Origin: Hofstenia miamia
Taxonomy: Eukaryota > Xenacoelomorpha > Acoela
Direction of reading: 5' to 3'
Length of the DNA: 64,000 nt
NCBI GenBank assembly: GCA_004352715.1
Contig: SCFE01000082.1
Coordinates: forward strand, 807,389-871,388
The notes below the pieces were generated by a model that ran no database searches, was not told where the DNA came from, and saw only the letters and a program-made list of their open reading frames with translations. How positions within the stretch are numbered: position 1 is the stretch's first letter; every line of letters starts with the position of its first letter. Of this stretch, positions 44,598-59,560 are shown one piece after another. Position numbers and translations under genes: made by a program.

Positions 44598-47500
44598 CTC
44601 CATGACAGCCATCATAGTATTAGTTAATTTGAAAGACCTAGATTTTGCATAAGTCATTGTTTGAATGCAGTTTGTTTGTTGACATTAGTTTAAACTATTG
44701 CTTATTTAAAATTTCATAGTTTAAATGTCATTTAAATGATAAACACTGATAATGAATGATTGCTAATACAATACTTGCCAATATTTCAACAAAAAGTTTA
44801 TATTTTTTCGGAAAAATAAATTAATAATTTTAAAATTTTTGCAATTTTGTCATACCAAGATTGATTTGCAGATGCACATTTTACAGCTTACCAGAAGAAC
44901 TTGCTCTGAATAGACAAATATTTCTCCAAAAAAATTCTGATTAATAAAACCTGTCAATAGTAGTTGAGATAAGCAAGGGAAGATCACACCAATCTGATTG
45001 GTCCATACAGAGTAAGGGTTGGTCCCATAAAGTTATATAATTGATGATTACTGGATATGAGATGTTGAAAATGATTCATAAACATTGAACAAGGTGACTG
45101 AGTCACTTATTTATGGGGCCAATCTAGTTTGCATGCTCATTTTACCTTGCTTGCACACATTTTTTTATTTTTGTTGGTATACATGACATTGTTAGCTGAC
45201 TAATCAGGGGCTTACATCACATTTTGTGATAATACATTGTTGACTAATGATTAATTTTCTATCCATACAAAATTCCATGTGTTTCTAATGGTTAGCTAGC
45301 CTATGTACAAAATTTAATTCCTTTCTCAGGAATCTATACATTACATGCAAAGGGTTACATTTTGTTTTTCAAATACACTGCTATTTATTTGTAAAAATTT
45401 GTTTTTCAATAATATCCAATATACAAAACAGGATTAGATTTGGCATACTTAAACATTGCAAGCAAATGAAATATAGATTTACATGATAAAGGCAATTTCA
45501 TTTTCCAAAAAATTATGCTATTAGTAGGATTTATACACATACATTCTTTCTTTAATATACTATTGTTATATTAGTTTTACATAGTTGTAGACTTTTCACG
45601 TCTCTTCTTCTGTGTTTCTTTTGGTTTATATGGATTTTCAGGGTTGTACATGTTTGTAAACTGTTACATCTTTTGTTGACTTTGGCACATTTTTTCAGTT
45701 CATTTCATTTATGGCTTTTGCATGCTTGTAGACATCACATGGTCTTCCCACTTTCCCATGCTTTGTATCTTTAATGTACAATTTTCATTCTCCACTTTTC
45801 CCTTGTATTGTAGTTGCCATAGCAATGAGAACACATTTTCCAAATGATTCACTGCATTATAGATGATGTAGTGCTACACACTCAATTTTTCCCATGTGTA
45901 GATACGAATTCTGGTCATCAAATTAGTGACAGCTCCATGTTGAGATCACCTTCTAAATGTACACTTGCTTGTAAATAGTGTACTATTTTCACAAAAAATA
46001 CAAACTAATAATTTATAGGTTAATATAGTGAAAAACAATGTCTATAAAATCGCTTAACCATGGTATAAACTCTTCTATGACTTGAAAGTTTATTACATAT
46101 TTGGTTAATAATGTCATCCATATGCTAAGTGTTAGATGAAAAATTGCTTAAAAATACAAAATATTAATACATGCTCATTTAAAATACAAGAGCTAGGAAC
46201 CAGGAATATTAAAAACATGGGAGATATTGCAAATTAGTACAAATGATGAAAGCAGTGTCATTAAATTCAAGGATCAAAGGCATACCAATGTTTCTATGTA
46301 TAGATATATTTTGAGATCTAAACTGCACCCCCAGCTTTACATGTACTTTGAGATTGAAATCAATGCAAAGTATCAGCTTGAACAACCTAGATCAAATATT
46401 TTCACCCTCATTTCAATTAGATTGTTGACTATGGCTCCATGATAATACATGAATTTGAGCTTTCCAATTAATATTAATATATTTAGACAAACATGATTTA
46501 TGCAATGTTACTCAATACAAGAAAAGCATAAAATTGCTTAAAATCACTTCAATTATTGATTGAAATAGAAAACTTAATAAGTGTTCAAGGAATAGATTGA
46601 CCCCAGCACTGCTACACAAATTCTAAGTTTTGAATAAAAACACAATTTTAAATTCATATTCAGTAAAACTCAACAATAAACGTACCTGTATAATAAAAAT
46701 CTGTGAAATCAAAGCATCCATTTCATAGCTGAGCATAAAACCTGATGAGATTGACTAAGCTTTCACTTCAATTTAACCTCATCAACCAGAATAACAATGA
46801 GCTTGATATATCGTTTAACATAATAGGAAACAAATGGTTTTTTAATACAAAACAACACCAACTATGTGTAAAATGAATAGCTAAAACATGACAATTTTCA
46901 ATAGATATGACATGATTCATTAATTAGAACACAGAACTTTAAAAATACAATATTATATTATTTATTTGCTGAATTTTTTTTCTAAATTTTTTGTTGTTTT
47001 TACCAAATTCACTGCTCCATTTTCTTTTTTGAGCTGTGTTGCTTAGCAATTATAATCTCCATGGAACATAGAACATGGCACTTTTGGTCAAAATAAATTC
47101 ATATAGAACTTACTTAATGTAGTAAGAGTTTATTTGATATGATATTTCAGAAATAACTAAACAAAGTTAGTAACTAACTAAAGTCATTACATCCTTTTAC
47201 ATTCTTTGTCAACTTTGCACATCTTTCATTTTATTTGGTTTAATGCTTTTGCAGGCTTGTATTCATTACAAGTGTTTTCAGGTTTTAACTGCTTTTGTAG
47301 CTTTAATGTACAATTTTCATTCTCAACTCATATTGTAGTTTCTATAGAAAAAATGACACACTTTATTCATTGTCTTGTAGTTGATTTCTGCTACAAAATT
47401 GATTTTTTGCATCAGTAGATATGATTTCCAATTGTTAAATTAGCCACAATTCCATGTTGAGATCACTTTCTAAATGTACAAATGCTTGTAAATAGTGTAA

Positions 47501-50500
47501 AAATACAGGTGCATGGTATTTAAAAGTTAGATCACTAAGAATTTTGAGAAAATTTCAATGCATATAAATTTGTTTTAAATCATAAATTTAAAAATGTTTG
47601 GTGAAAAGAGAAATATTATAATATACATAGCCAACAAAAACAAATGTATTGACATACCTTGTTATTTGTGTGTAGATGCAATTGAAATCAACAGTCCAAA
47701 ATGCATTGCCTTTAATCTCTGACCTGTCAAGATGATTAGTCACCAATTTGTTACATTTTTTATGCTACTGAAGTATCACTGAATGTCAACAATCATTTTA
47801 ATTCCCCATTCCAAAGCATTACTTTCTACACTGGGTGACAAGATTAGCCATCAATCATTAACAAGAAACCATCCCTTGTTTCCTTTATACAGTAATTGTA
47901 AAAAACACTGGGTTCACACACACTTGTATGAAATAATCAAGTGCATAGTTAGAAAACTATTGGATAAATGATTAATAATTCCTTTTACTAATGTGGATGT
48001 AGCATCACTGGTTGTTGTTACTATTTATCGGCCAGACCTCGCGCTTTTCTTGTTAGTGACTGGTAGTTGTAATATTTGTACATATTGTAAATATTGTATA
48101 TATAAAGCTGAAAGCATTTTGTAAATAAAAATAGTTTGAACTGTATTCTCTTTGAGTTCGCTAGAATCACACCCCAGTGATTCTACATGGATAAAACACT
48201 TGAGAAAGCAAAATAACAATTGTAGAGTACACAATAAGAATAAATTTAATGTGTGCAATATATAACACTAGGAAGAAACATGAATTATTTGAAACTATGT
48301 GCTTGTTTTTTCAAATTAAGAATATATAAGTTCATTTTAACTTCTACCCATTCTAATTGTAAAGAAAGCATGCTCACATTTAATGTTGTTCCCTTGCAAA
48401 ACCAATGAAGGCAAAGACCATAAATTATTTTACCACATATGTTAACAAATGATTGACTTTGCTATTTGATGAGTCATAGCCCCTGTGATTTATTCATGAA
48501 TAATGAGGTGGTGTGGCTAATAAAGATAACAATATTCACATATTACATAATCAACATATGAATAATTTTAGAGTGTACATGTATACATGATAGAAAATTC
48601 GTTATATATGGTAGTAAACTTAATGAATAATGCATATTGGCATTATATTTCATTATTAATAAGGGGCTGCATTGAATTCAACCAAGTCTATAATATATCA
48701 TAATATTTGGAAAATATTTTAGCCATGTATACATTAAGTTTACATAAGTGTATAGAAAAGGACTTAACAATTAACATGTTTGTAAAAATTTCCTAAGGAT
48801 TGTTAAGAAATTGGTTGGTTTGCATGAAAATTGATTGATATTTTAAAACATGGAGGCATATTTACTTCAAGAAAAAATACATGTATCATTAAAATACATA
48901 ATTTTATAATTATTTGCTTTTGAAACTATATAAAAAAGTACATGAACAGTGTATTAAGGAATTAAACACAATACAAAACACAATTTACAATTTCAAAAAG
49001 GATTTAATGAGGTGGTATACTTTTATTTTTAATTCTTTCATGCTTCAATGAATTATACTATGTTATTTTCATTGACTTAGACATTAAAGCTCTCCAATAA
49101 ATCAGTGATAATTTTAACTCTAATCACTCTTTTGCCTATCAACAATGGCAAGAAAAGCTGCATATATCAAACAGCTTAAAAAATTTTCAAGGTTATTTAA
49201 AGGCAGAGCATGTGCATTGTGACACCCTACCTATGGCTATTTGCCAATGTGATGAACACTTTTTGTTGAAATTCCTTTGGATTCTCTCACAAAAAAGCAT
49301 TAAGATTGATTGAAAAGTGGTAATTAATGAGTCATAACCTGTTGTTAATTCATGAATAATGTGGGCATGGTTATAGAACAGGTTAATCACACATCACATA
49401 ATCAAGCTATGAATAATTTTAGAATTTACATGTGTGAGTGTTGGAGAATTTGTTATATATATATATAAATGGTAGCAATGTCAGATTTATTTTTTTCCAT
49501 GAGTGTATTTTATGTTAAAACATTGGCAGATGTAATATCATTTTACAACAACTGTTATTAATTTACTTCAATCTTAGAAATATACATATAATTTCAACAA
49601 AACTCATTAGCAGACAGAAATGGTGAAAATTCCATCATTTTAACAAGAACAATTTGTTTTAAATGCAATAATAAATCTTTGTGGAGAGTTTAATTGTAGA
49701 GGTTGCCTTCTTATTTACTATGGTAAGTTGTTTTATGCTTTGAAATTTGAAATTCCCTTTGTATGTTGGATATTTCAATGCTTTATAACACATAGCAGGG
49801 GTTACTATTGTATCAATAATCCATCATTAATCATGAAAATGAGATATATGCTGTTATTAAGCTCATAACACTTTGAATAGTTAAATCAATTACAACAGTG
49901 GATAAGATATATACAAACCATTACATAAAGAGATTGTTATATCTAGTAGCATGCTAATACAGTAAAATGTGTTAGAATGTCCATCATTCATTGCAAAAAA
50001 GGAGAGTTCATGGTAAATTTAGATATAGAATTATATATTTATTGAATATTTATTCAAAAAACCGCTATCATCACAATCAATTGTTGCAAAAAAAGAACTT
50101 TGTACGAATATTAAGTGTATAAATTCTAGCAAAATGACAGTAAAACAAAAAGAATTTATATGTTTGGTTTATAATCATCACCACTTTAAAATGAATGAAT
50201 TTAAGAAAACAACATAAGATTTGATAAATTTTTTTCAATGCATGATAATTTATAAGGGAAGTAAACAAAAATGCTGTTCAATTTTACAGAGATTGTATAT
50301 TAATTTATTCAAAAGCATAAATCATTTTATATTTCAATAAATGATTATCATGCTAACTTTGTTTAATTAATTTAAATATTGGATTAAGTAGATTGTACCA
50401 TTAGCTGAAATAGTCTATTTAACTATTCAATTAAGAAATTTGTACAAAAATGACATGTTCTAGTTTCTATGGGAATTTTATAATTGCCAAACAACATGTT

Positions 50501-53500
50501 TCAAGTTAGTAATTTAAACAAAGATTTATGTAAAAACAAAGAGAAAATTGTGGAAAAATTATTCAGTACATAATTAATGAAATAATATTATATTTTAAAG
50601 TTCATTTGTTCTATTTAAATGAATCATTTATCAATGATGTTGCTTTGTTTGAGAAAAGCTTTTTCTTTTCTATCATGTTAGACATGGACTAGAATCATGA
50701 TTATTCTGGCAAAATATAATGAAGGCTCAGTCAATATCTATCCATGTTTATGCTCAGATGTGAAAATGCTTCTTTGATTCCATACTGCTTTGTCAAATAG
50801 GAATGCTTATTGTTGAATTTTAGTGAATATACATTTTAAAATTGGGTTTTTATTCAACATTCAGTAATGTGTAGCAATGTTTGGGTGAATTTATTCATTG
50901 AGCACTTATTAAGTTTTCTATTTACAATCAATAAATGGTAACATAGCATCTTTAGATGGTTTAGATTTCAAATACATCTTCCCATGTAAGCATTGGTATG
51001 CATTTGATCCTTGAATTTTGCTTTCATCATGTTTGTACTAGCTTGTAATGCTTATTAAAAATTCTATTTTTATGCAATATTGCATCTAACATTTGACACA
51101 TGGGTATTTACCAAAAATTCTTTTAATTTCAGGTCATGGTGAAGTTTATGCCATGGTTAAGCAATTTTTTTATAGTCAATGTTTTTCAAATTAGTTTGTT
51201 AGGTTGTAGTTTCTCAAAATTGATCTATCTTTTAAATACCATGTGCATATATTTCTTGCATATGAATAATATACTATTTACAGGCATTTGTACATGTATT
51301 CTAATATTTGACCTTGCTCAGCATAAAACTTTATGTTTAATCTAAAAATATATGATCTTGACACTGGTTTATACATCGGATTTCTCTTTTCATAGTGGAT
51401 TATCAGGAGTTGTGTTGGGTTTAGCAATTTGTGCTAATGCTAAACACATGTGTACATTTAATTATCTTTATGTCCGTATTGAGCTGGAATTTTTGCAATG
51501 GAAAATACAGTGTATTTTGGAAATGAAAATGAAGCCTTTTGCATGTTTATGCCTTTATGCATAAACCACATTTAAATTGTTCAAAAAAGCGAATTTGATT
51601 TTAACATGTAAGTCTATATTTCATGCATTTGTAATGTTAACTCATTTTTATGTATAATCCATGTTTACTTTTTTTGATAAACTAGCTTGCTTTTATTGTT
51701 TATTACGCCCCTGTAATGTTAAGTTTTAACAAAGAAATTTCATGATTTTGTATTTGAATCTTAACATGCTAGAGATTGTGGGTGGCAATGGCTTTTGAAC
51801 AGGAGAATTCAAGTGTATTTTGATTTAATATTAAAAGATTTGTGACTAAATAACTATCTGCTTCAACACTACTTTAAAAAAGCACGACAAGTTAGACTGG
51901 AGATTTCAAATACATCTGTAAGCAAAATAACAGGGTATGTTATATACATTTTTCCATATTTTATTGTCAACATCTAAATTCATTGATGTATTATTTGTCT
52001 TTTCCATCATGCACATTTGTTATGGCTTTATGTGTTTTACATTTTAGTATTTTTCTTTCCATCATACACATTTTTGCTATAAATGAATTTATTAAGGGTA
52101 TTGCTTTATGCAACAATATACATTTTTGTAGTAACCCATTTTCCATTCCTTGTACAACTAGTAGCTTTTCATTAAACTATAAATTATACACATTAGTTTT
52201 CACTTTGTTGTGTCATTTGGATGGTTTTTTACCAAAGAACATGAATTAAATTTTTCTGAGTCTGTAGAGTTTGTTATGGTTGTGTGATTTTATAGCCATT
52301 GTTTTGCTATGTATAATATTACTTTGTATTTTCCTTGAAATTCAATCTTTTAATACCATGCATCTGTATTTTTGCATGTGAATAATACACCTTTTACAAA
52401 CATTTATACATTTAGAATGGTGAATGCATCATAGAGATTACAAATTTAACAATTGGAAATCATATCTATCAATGGAAAAAATCGTCATCAACTATGAATA
52501 ATGAATGTGTCATCATATATATGTATTAAAGTTACAAAAGCAGAAAACCCCAGAAATGTATTCAGCCACAGAAATTCATAAACTAAAAAAAGTGAAAAAA
52601 CATGCAAAAGTCAATAAAACATGTAACATGCAGTTATTGTTTTATCAATCATGATGCCTTGTTTGAAATCTAGCATGTTTTTCAAATTGTGAGGAAATGC
52701 TTACAACAAAATTTATTATATTAAAGAACTATTCATTTGTTGGATGAGAAAATATACATTATTACAGTACATCAATCAAAGGAAAATTTGGCTGCCCCTC
52801 ATCATATCCAAAAGCATTCAACTGGTACAAACACAATTTTCATAACAGTGGCTTTAAAGAAGGAAACCTTACAAACAAATAAATGATTACTTTTATTGAA
52901 TCTCTTAATTTGTCATGTAGAAAGAAAACAGTGTTTTGGGTGCACAAGAAATTTTGGATGGGTGAGTTAATGCAGTACTATTATGGATACATCAGCTTAC
53001 TTAAATGACATTTGTTTCTTAAAATTCTTAGTGACTTGTCTTCTAATTACCATGCATCTGTATTTTTTGAGTGTGAATAATACACTATTAACCAACTTTC
53101 TTTACCCATTTAAAAACATTTTACACACTTAGAATGGTTAATTCAACATGGAAGCATGAGTAATTTTGGAAGGATGAATTAATGCATTATTATTATGGAC
53201 ACATCAGCTTACAATGTACTGAATAATCTGGATAACAAGTTTTGACTTCATGAAAATTTGCTAGATGTGGTGAAGCTCTGCATAACAACTCAGTTTGTAC
53301 AAAAAACAGCTCATATACAATGTGTTTTGTTTCATATGTGTGTAATGCATAAGCACAGCAGATATTTATTCCATTTTGTATTTTGGATATTGGTGAAAAT
53401 GAACTTGCTTTTGTCATGGATATCAGATATTTCAATTTTTTATTGATTTATTAATGGTAATTTCATATGCTTTGTCAGATATTTCTATCTTGTTTTTGAA

Positions 53501-54330
53501 AATGTATGTCTATTTCATATGTGCTTAAGTTTAGCAAAATATTTCTCCACTTTGTATTTGGATATTATCAAAAAACGAGTTTGGCTTTGATTATATTCCT
53601 TGTTGCATGATTAAGCATTGTTGCAACAAACACATCTTAAGAACTTCATCACTCAGAGTCATTGTGTAATGTGTGCTTTTACTTTTAGTACAATTTATAC
53701 ACAATTGCTAAAGAATTTGTTGTTTTTCCCTTTACATACTACATTTTTTATTAATAATAATCCATGCAGAAATGTCTTCATAAAAAATTTCAAGCTTTGC
53801 TTAAAATCAAAAATATTGTGGCTTTGTAACTTTGAATTATTTTTTGCTTAAATTATAGTAGCATGGTGTGATATGCTTGAAAATTGCTACAATAAAAATT
53901 TCATAACTAAACCTTGTCAATAATTACTTCAGTTTGCCTAAATGCTAGACATCAACAGAAAAATCTTTACCTCAAAATTATAATGCTCAATTTAATATTG
54001 TCAAAACATTTCTTGTCATCAATTATATAACTTTGCCCCAATCATAGCAATAAAAAATAAATACTTGGTCAAAAAATGAATTTGCCAATAGAATCAGTCC
54101 ATTAACACATGGCAAATAGCCATAGGTGGGGTGTCCCATCTCAGGATGTGCCAATGAGACAGCTTCACTCCGTCTTAACTACTTACATGACTTAAATATT
54201 TCTCCAAATATTATGATATGTTATAGACTTGGTTTGATTCAATGCAACCTCCTATTAATAATGAGATATAATGAGATTTTCCCTTGGAAAAGTGGAAAAG
54301 TATCACAAAAAAGCATTCATCACAATAGTT
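44598..54330. repeat. gene-free region of diverged direct and inverted repeats
   Basis: No credible gene in nearly 10 kb. Repeat A occurs at about 45650-46000 and 47190-47510 (shared: TTTAATGTACAATTTTCATTC, CCATGTTGAGATCAC, AAATAGTGTA) and inverted at about 51230-51340, 52320-52480 and 53040-53150. Repeat B at about 46520-46760 is inverted at 50690-50960 (shared on one strand: CACTTATTAAGTTTTCTATT). A third family occurs at 48450-48615 and 49180-49480, with part (CAAATAGCCATAGGT) inverted at 54110-54130. Order A-B at 45.6-46.8 versus B-A at 50.7-51.4 shows an inverted duplication over several hundred bases each. Confidence 0.6.
48013..48187 (+). mobile_element. short solo-LTR-like unit, second copy
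   Basis: 175 bp, TGTTGTTACTATTTATCG ... GTGATTCTACA, with TATA-like GTATATATAAAG and an AATAAA. Matches 21814-21980. No long flanking repeat seen here. Confidence 0.6.
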
Positions 54331-54643
54331 TAAACTAAAGTATCCTTTATTTTGTGGCTGAATAATATTTAATAATGTTTTTTGACAAAATATTATTGCA
54401 ATACAATAGCAAAAAGATCAACATTGCTGGCTGATCTCAATAGTTATAATGCCTCTTTTAAGGACTAATCAAGCTTGTTTTTGAAGTAAATATTAGGCCA
54501 GCATGCAAGAAATCTCTCTTGACTGTGATGATGTTGCCTGAATACAGAATACTTTTCTTGCTATTCTTCTTAAAATGGGCATGTCCATTCTTGATCTCCA
54601 GAAATTGACAAGGCTATTATCTGATGAATTATGCAGATGATCA

Positions 54644-54665
54644 GTCATCATCATCATCATCATCC

Positions 54666-54705
<40 letters not shown>
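54644..54705. repeat. (ATC)n microsatellite
   Basis: About 20 CAT units with one interruption (CCT). It creates spurious poly-Ser, poly-His and poly-Met frames. Confidence 0.95.
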
Positions 54706-56515
54706 ACTCACGTGACCTGTCTATATTCCAAAGTAAATGCCTTCTCATACAGCACAAATCTGTTTCATTGCTCTCTTCCTTTTTCACAAATAATTATCAA
54801 ATTTAAGAAAACATTGTTGAAATACTTTAGATTGCGCGAATTTACTTGATTATAAATAAATTGTACATCATTCCCATGGAAATAAAAATAAATTTGTAGA
54901 CCAAATAGAAATAGAAAAACGTCCCATGCCCAATGGCCCGGCTCAGCCCACTTGCAACTCTGATTCAAGCTAAGAAGAGACTACACAACAATTTTTAGAT
55001 GAAAATCATAAATATATTTTACATTTTTTCACTCATATTTTGTTTTGGATGCCCAATTTAAGCCAAGACTTTATATAAATGCTTTGCAACATTAAATATG
55101 AACGCATTTTAAATCACAACATGATGTTATGAAACAGCGTAGTTTACACAATAATGTGGAGTCTTGAATGTAGAATTCTTCATTAGCCAATAATATTTCA
55201 CAAAGGGCCCATCACTAGAGGCCCCACAAAAAGCAATTATTTTCATGGAGGTTGATATCATCACGTGTCTTGTTAGTAGTAAGAAATTCATGTTCTTAAA
55301 GTAGTGCTCAGACCTACAATTTTGTTGACAACTTTTACTTTAGATTCAATTAGAATTTAAGAAACTAATATATTGTAATTCAAAGTTAGAGCCAATCAGA
55401 ATTATTTTCGTTTAATTAACAAAAAACCAATAACAATGTGTACGAATGCACTTTTCTAGTGGGTTGATAATGTGGAGTCAGAGATGGACATGGGCCGGAA
55501 TTTTCAGGCTTGGCTCGTCAACTACTATTTCAAGCCCGCTTTCGGTGTGTGTTGGAATTGTTGGAGCCTGTTTTCGGCTGGTCATTATTTATTGATCCAT
55601 TTCAACACATCAATTGTGTCCTGTAATTGTTTATTCATATGCAATTCTTTTATCAGATCTTGTTTACCTCCCACTTTATTAATAAATTATTGCAGGGATA
55701 GTCGTAAAATTTATTTATATTTACAATCTTGATACAAGTCATTGTATTCCGCGTGCTTTTCGTCCGTAACTTCCTAAATCGTGGGCTCGGCCTGTGTTCG
55801 TCTTTGCGTGGAGTTTATTTCGTACGCCACGGTCTTGAGACTGCAGTCTGTCTACACAAGTGGTTGTTTTCACCTCCTGTTTATTTCGTAAATATTAATG
55901 AGCAAATGTTTGTTTCAGGGTTTCAGGATTAAATTTTTCATCTACATTGTAAAAACAAAACATTGTTTTTTATCAACATATATCTATATAACAACAAAAT
56001 TCTAAATGAAAATTACTCTAAAATCTGTTTGATAGTGATTAATAAAAGTACAATCCTAGTTGAAATATTAAGTAAAATTAGGAGTGTAGCTGGTAATCGA
56101 AATGATTTTAAAAAGCAATGTTTATTAGCAACCACAGGTTCACTGAAAATTATAAACAAGACATAACTTTAAATGCAATTTAGTAAACACTAAGGGCTCT
56201 GAAAATTTAATTCTGGTGTAGGATTCGGAAATTTTCATAGAATGTTAGCAATTGACAACGGATTTTCTTTTAAATATACAGTATAATTGGACGTTTCTTG
56301 TGCACAAAAGTGATCTGCGAGATATTATTTCATCCAATGGCAGATTTCATGTCGAGTGTATCAATTGCATTTCATTATTGATCGACTACATGCTTATTAA
56401 TGAAATAAGCAAATAAATTATTGAGAGTGATTAAAGCATGAAATGGGTCATGCACACTAGTTTGTAATTAAAGGGAATCCCTGCATTCGTACAGGAAGTA
56501 AGAAATTTACGGCAT
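54706..56515. other. intergenic, no gene recognised
   Basis: 55470-55930 has higher GC than its surroundings and open frames on the plus strand (55472-55732, 55729-55932), but these overlap in different frames and have no recognisable domain. It might be an exon-poor transcript or old element. Confidence 0.35.
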
Positions 56516-56551
56516 AAGCTAAGATAAGATAAGATAAGATAAGATAAGATA
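56516..56551. repeat. (AAGAT)n microsatellite, LINE 3' tail
   Basis: About seven AAGAT units, immediately beyond the 3' end of the minus-strand LINE, in the position expected for a simple-repeat tail generated by target-primed reverse transcription. Confidence 0.8.
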
Positions 56552-56684
56552 TTCTATATTTAGAGACTTTTATTTACAATTTCAGAAACTGATAAGTTCT
56601 CTAAATAGCGTCAATAATGTACAAAAATAATAAAAAAAAGACATGAAATATATACAAGAAAAGCGTCATTTTAGGCTACGGATA

Positions 56685-58722
56685 TTATAGTCTTGTAGTA
56701 GTAGTATAATCAGTATTATAAAATTTGTAGCCTACCCAAGCTTTTCCACAGATGAACTTTTGCTTTAGAATTAATTCCTTAACACGTTTGCGAAAGTGTT
56801 TTACATTTTTAATACATTTGATCTCTTGGGGAAATTCATTCCATTGCCTTATTGCATTATTTATAAAAGAATTTCGTTTTATTTTAGATTTATACTTGTT
56901 TACAGTAAATCTTTTTGTTCTTTCGTTGATCTTGTTCGAAAATTCTGGGATTTTTATGCAATTATAGGGTGGAAGCAATTTTACAATTTTATAAAATTTA
57001 GTGGCGGTATTTATTTGAATTAACTGCTTAGGACTTGGGATTGATTTATAAATATATTTTTTTAAAGCACTAGATCTTCGTTTACAAACATTAATGGCCC
57101 ATTTATATTGAGTTTCGAGCTTTTTAATTAGTTCTTCGCGTATGTTTGAAAATAGAATACTACTATAATTAAAGTGGCTAATTACCAATGAATGGAGAAG
57201 TTGTACAATTGCATTTTCTGGTAGTTGCCTTAGAACGTGGCCTATTGTTTTTATACCAATAGCAATTTTCTTTTGTAATGATTTAACATGTTCATTAAAT
57301 AATAAATTTGAGTCAAAAGTAACCCCTAAATATTTAAAAGAAGTAACTTCGGGAATTTTGGTATTTTTTACTGTTAAAATTTTTTTAGGACGATTTTTTT
57401 CAAAATTATGAGGCTTAAGTAAACAAAATTCAGTTTTTTCGGCATTAATTCGTAATTTATGCATTGAAAAGTAATTGCATAATGATCGACAGGTTAACTC
57501 AATTTCATTTATTGCCTTATCATCAGATTTGTCTGGATAAAATACACAGGTATCATCTGCATATTGTATGAGATTGGTCTTGGTATGATACTTCATATCA
57601 TTTATATAAATATTAAATAGTAGTGGGCCTAGAATAGTTCCCTGCGGTATACCATTTTTGATAGGAAGCCAATTCGAATAAACTTTATTGGCTTTTACCC
57701 GTTGAATTCTATTTGTAAGATAATTTGTTATAAAGCGAACACTATCATTATCCATACCTATGTTTTAGTTTTTCGTATAATATTTTATGATTGATTGAGT
57801 CAAAAGCTTTAGAAATATCTAAGCAAGCAATTGCGACATAGTTTTTTTTATCTAGGAAATTCCTCCAGTGTTCAGTTGCTTGGATAAGAGCATCAGTAGA
57901 AGAAAAATGTTTTCGAAATCCAAATTGTGCATCAGACATTAGATTATATTTTTGCATGTGATCGTAAATTTGATCCGATAAAAGTCTCTCAAATATTTTA
58001 CTAAGTGGGGAAGTTACCGAGATTGGTCTATAATTGGAGGCAATATTTTCATCATGTTTTTTAAAAACCGCTGTTACATGAGCTTTTTTTAGAACATCAG
58101 GAAAAATTTTTGTTTTGATGCACTCATTGAAAATAAAATTTAGTGGTTTACTAATAATTGACGCAATTTCTTTCAAAATCCAGGCAGGTACTTTTGCTGG
58201 GCCATTTGATTTATTTGATTTGAGTTTTGTTATTGCTTTAATCATCTCATAAGTAGTAGTATATCTGAATTTAAAAATTGGAATACTATTTTTCTGTGGA
58301 GAATTAAATTCAATATGTTCGCCTGCATAATTTCCCAAGTTGATAAAAGTTTCGTTTAAGATATTAGCGATTTTTATGGGGGCATCTTGCAGGTTTCCAT
58401 CATGGTCCTTAATTGCATCAATGTCGCCCGTACATTTTTTCTGAGAATTGGTCAATTTATTGATAAACCTCCATTTGTTTCTTTGATTTAATCCGTTGAA
58501 AATATTTTTAGAATAAATATTTTGCGCTTTTCGAATAGTTACATTACAAATATTTCTGGCCTTTTTGTAACGGCTAAAACTTTCGCTGGTTTTTAGTAGT
58601 AGGTACTCTTTATGAGCTTGATTTTTATTTGTTATGCATTGCTTACACTTAGAATCAATCCAAGGTTTACCATCATTAGATTTTTTCAAAGAAGAATTAG
58701 ATAGAATTTTTTTTGGGGGCAA
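56685..58722 (-). pseudogene. LINE reverse transcriptase, one frameshift
   Basis: First part (58722-57748): KSNKSNGPAKVPAWIL, NYRPISVTSPLSKIFERL, DAQFGFRKHFSSTDALI, LDISKAFDSINHKIL (motif A). Second part (57755-56685): NGIPQGTILGPLLFNIYIND and YADDT (57563-57549), AEKTEFCLL, FKYLGVTFDSNL and the basic C-terminal part. Parts overlap by 8 bp in different frames. The catalytic YADD is intact. Confidence 0.9.
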
Positions 58723-59560
58723 AAGATATCATAAAAATATTCAAGCTTAATTAGAAATTTGTTTAGCATACTGTTTGGCTCAGAGGCTGAATATACATCA
58801 TTCCAATCTTGTACGCTTAGCTCAGATTTAAGTTTATAAATATTTTCTCTAGAATGGTCACGGATAAAAATCCATTCTTGAATTATTCTAGTAGTATCCT
58901 TAGGCACTTGTATTGCAATAATGCAATGATCAGAAAATGGGAATTCTCCACAGTAAAAACTATAGTTATCTTTATTATCTGTAGTAATGATATGATCAAT
59001 AAGCTTGCTAGAAGTGGATACATTTCTTGTAGGTAGGATTGTGTTCGACGAAAATAAATTAAAAGTGTTTAATAAAAGATCTAGTTTTTCTTTTTCGCGA
59101 TGATTGAAGTAATTTAAATTCCAATCGCCCATTAATATGACATCTTTGTTTTCAGAACACGCGGAAGATAACTCGGCCTCGATTTGATTAAAAAATTCAT
59201 TGAGGTAGTTTTTTAGGGGCAGTAAGACACATTAATTAATTGTTTTTTTAAAGTAGAATCTTTACTTGGATTGTTTATTTCGATCCATGAGCTTTCAAAT
59301 TTTGAATCAATTGATGAAAAGTCATTTCTTAATTTAGGTCGGTAAATTTTTGGAATAAGAAAAAGAACACCACCACCTTTAGTTTTGCATAATAAATTAT
59401 TAGGTGCTCTATCGTTGCGAAAAAGTCTGTATATTTTATCATTAAATGTCCACATGTTGTTGGAATCATTGGCCGTTAGCCAAGATTCTGTTATGCCTAT
59501 TATTGTTTCGTGCTTGAATTCTTGCATAAATTGAATAAACTGATAATGCTTATTGGCTAA
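58686..59560 (-). pseudogene. LINE apurinic/apyrimidinic endonuclease
   Basis: Blocks in order: IIGITESWL (59490-59465), GGGVLFLI, WIEINNP, VSYCP, (frameshift around 59150-59210), MGDWNLNYFN (catalytic GDWN, 59132-59103), PTRN, LIDHI and SDHCIIAI (catalytic SDH about 58935). Residues typical of an active enzyme remain, but the frame is broken. Confidence 0.85.

Noticed and set aside
54493-54849. Poly-Ser, poly-His and poly-Met open frames
   Set aside because: All three are translations of the ATC microsatellite at 54644-54705.
55472-55932. Possible gene in a higher-GC patch
   Set aside because: Overlapping frames, no domain, no splice pattern that joins them; left as intergenic.
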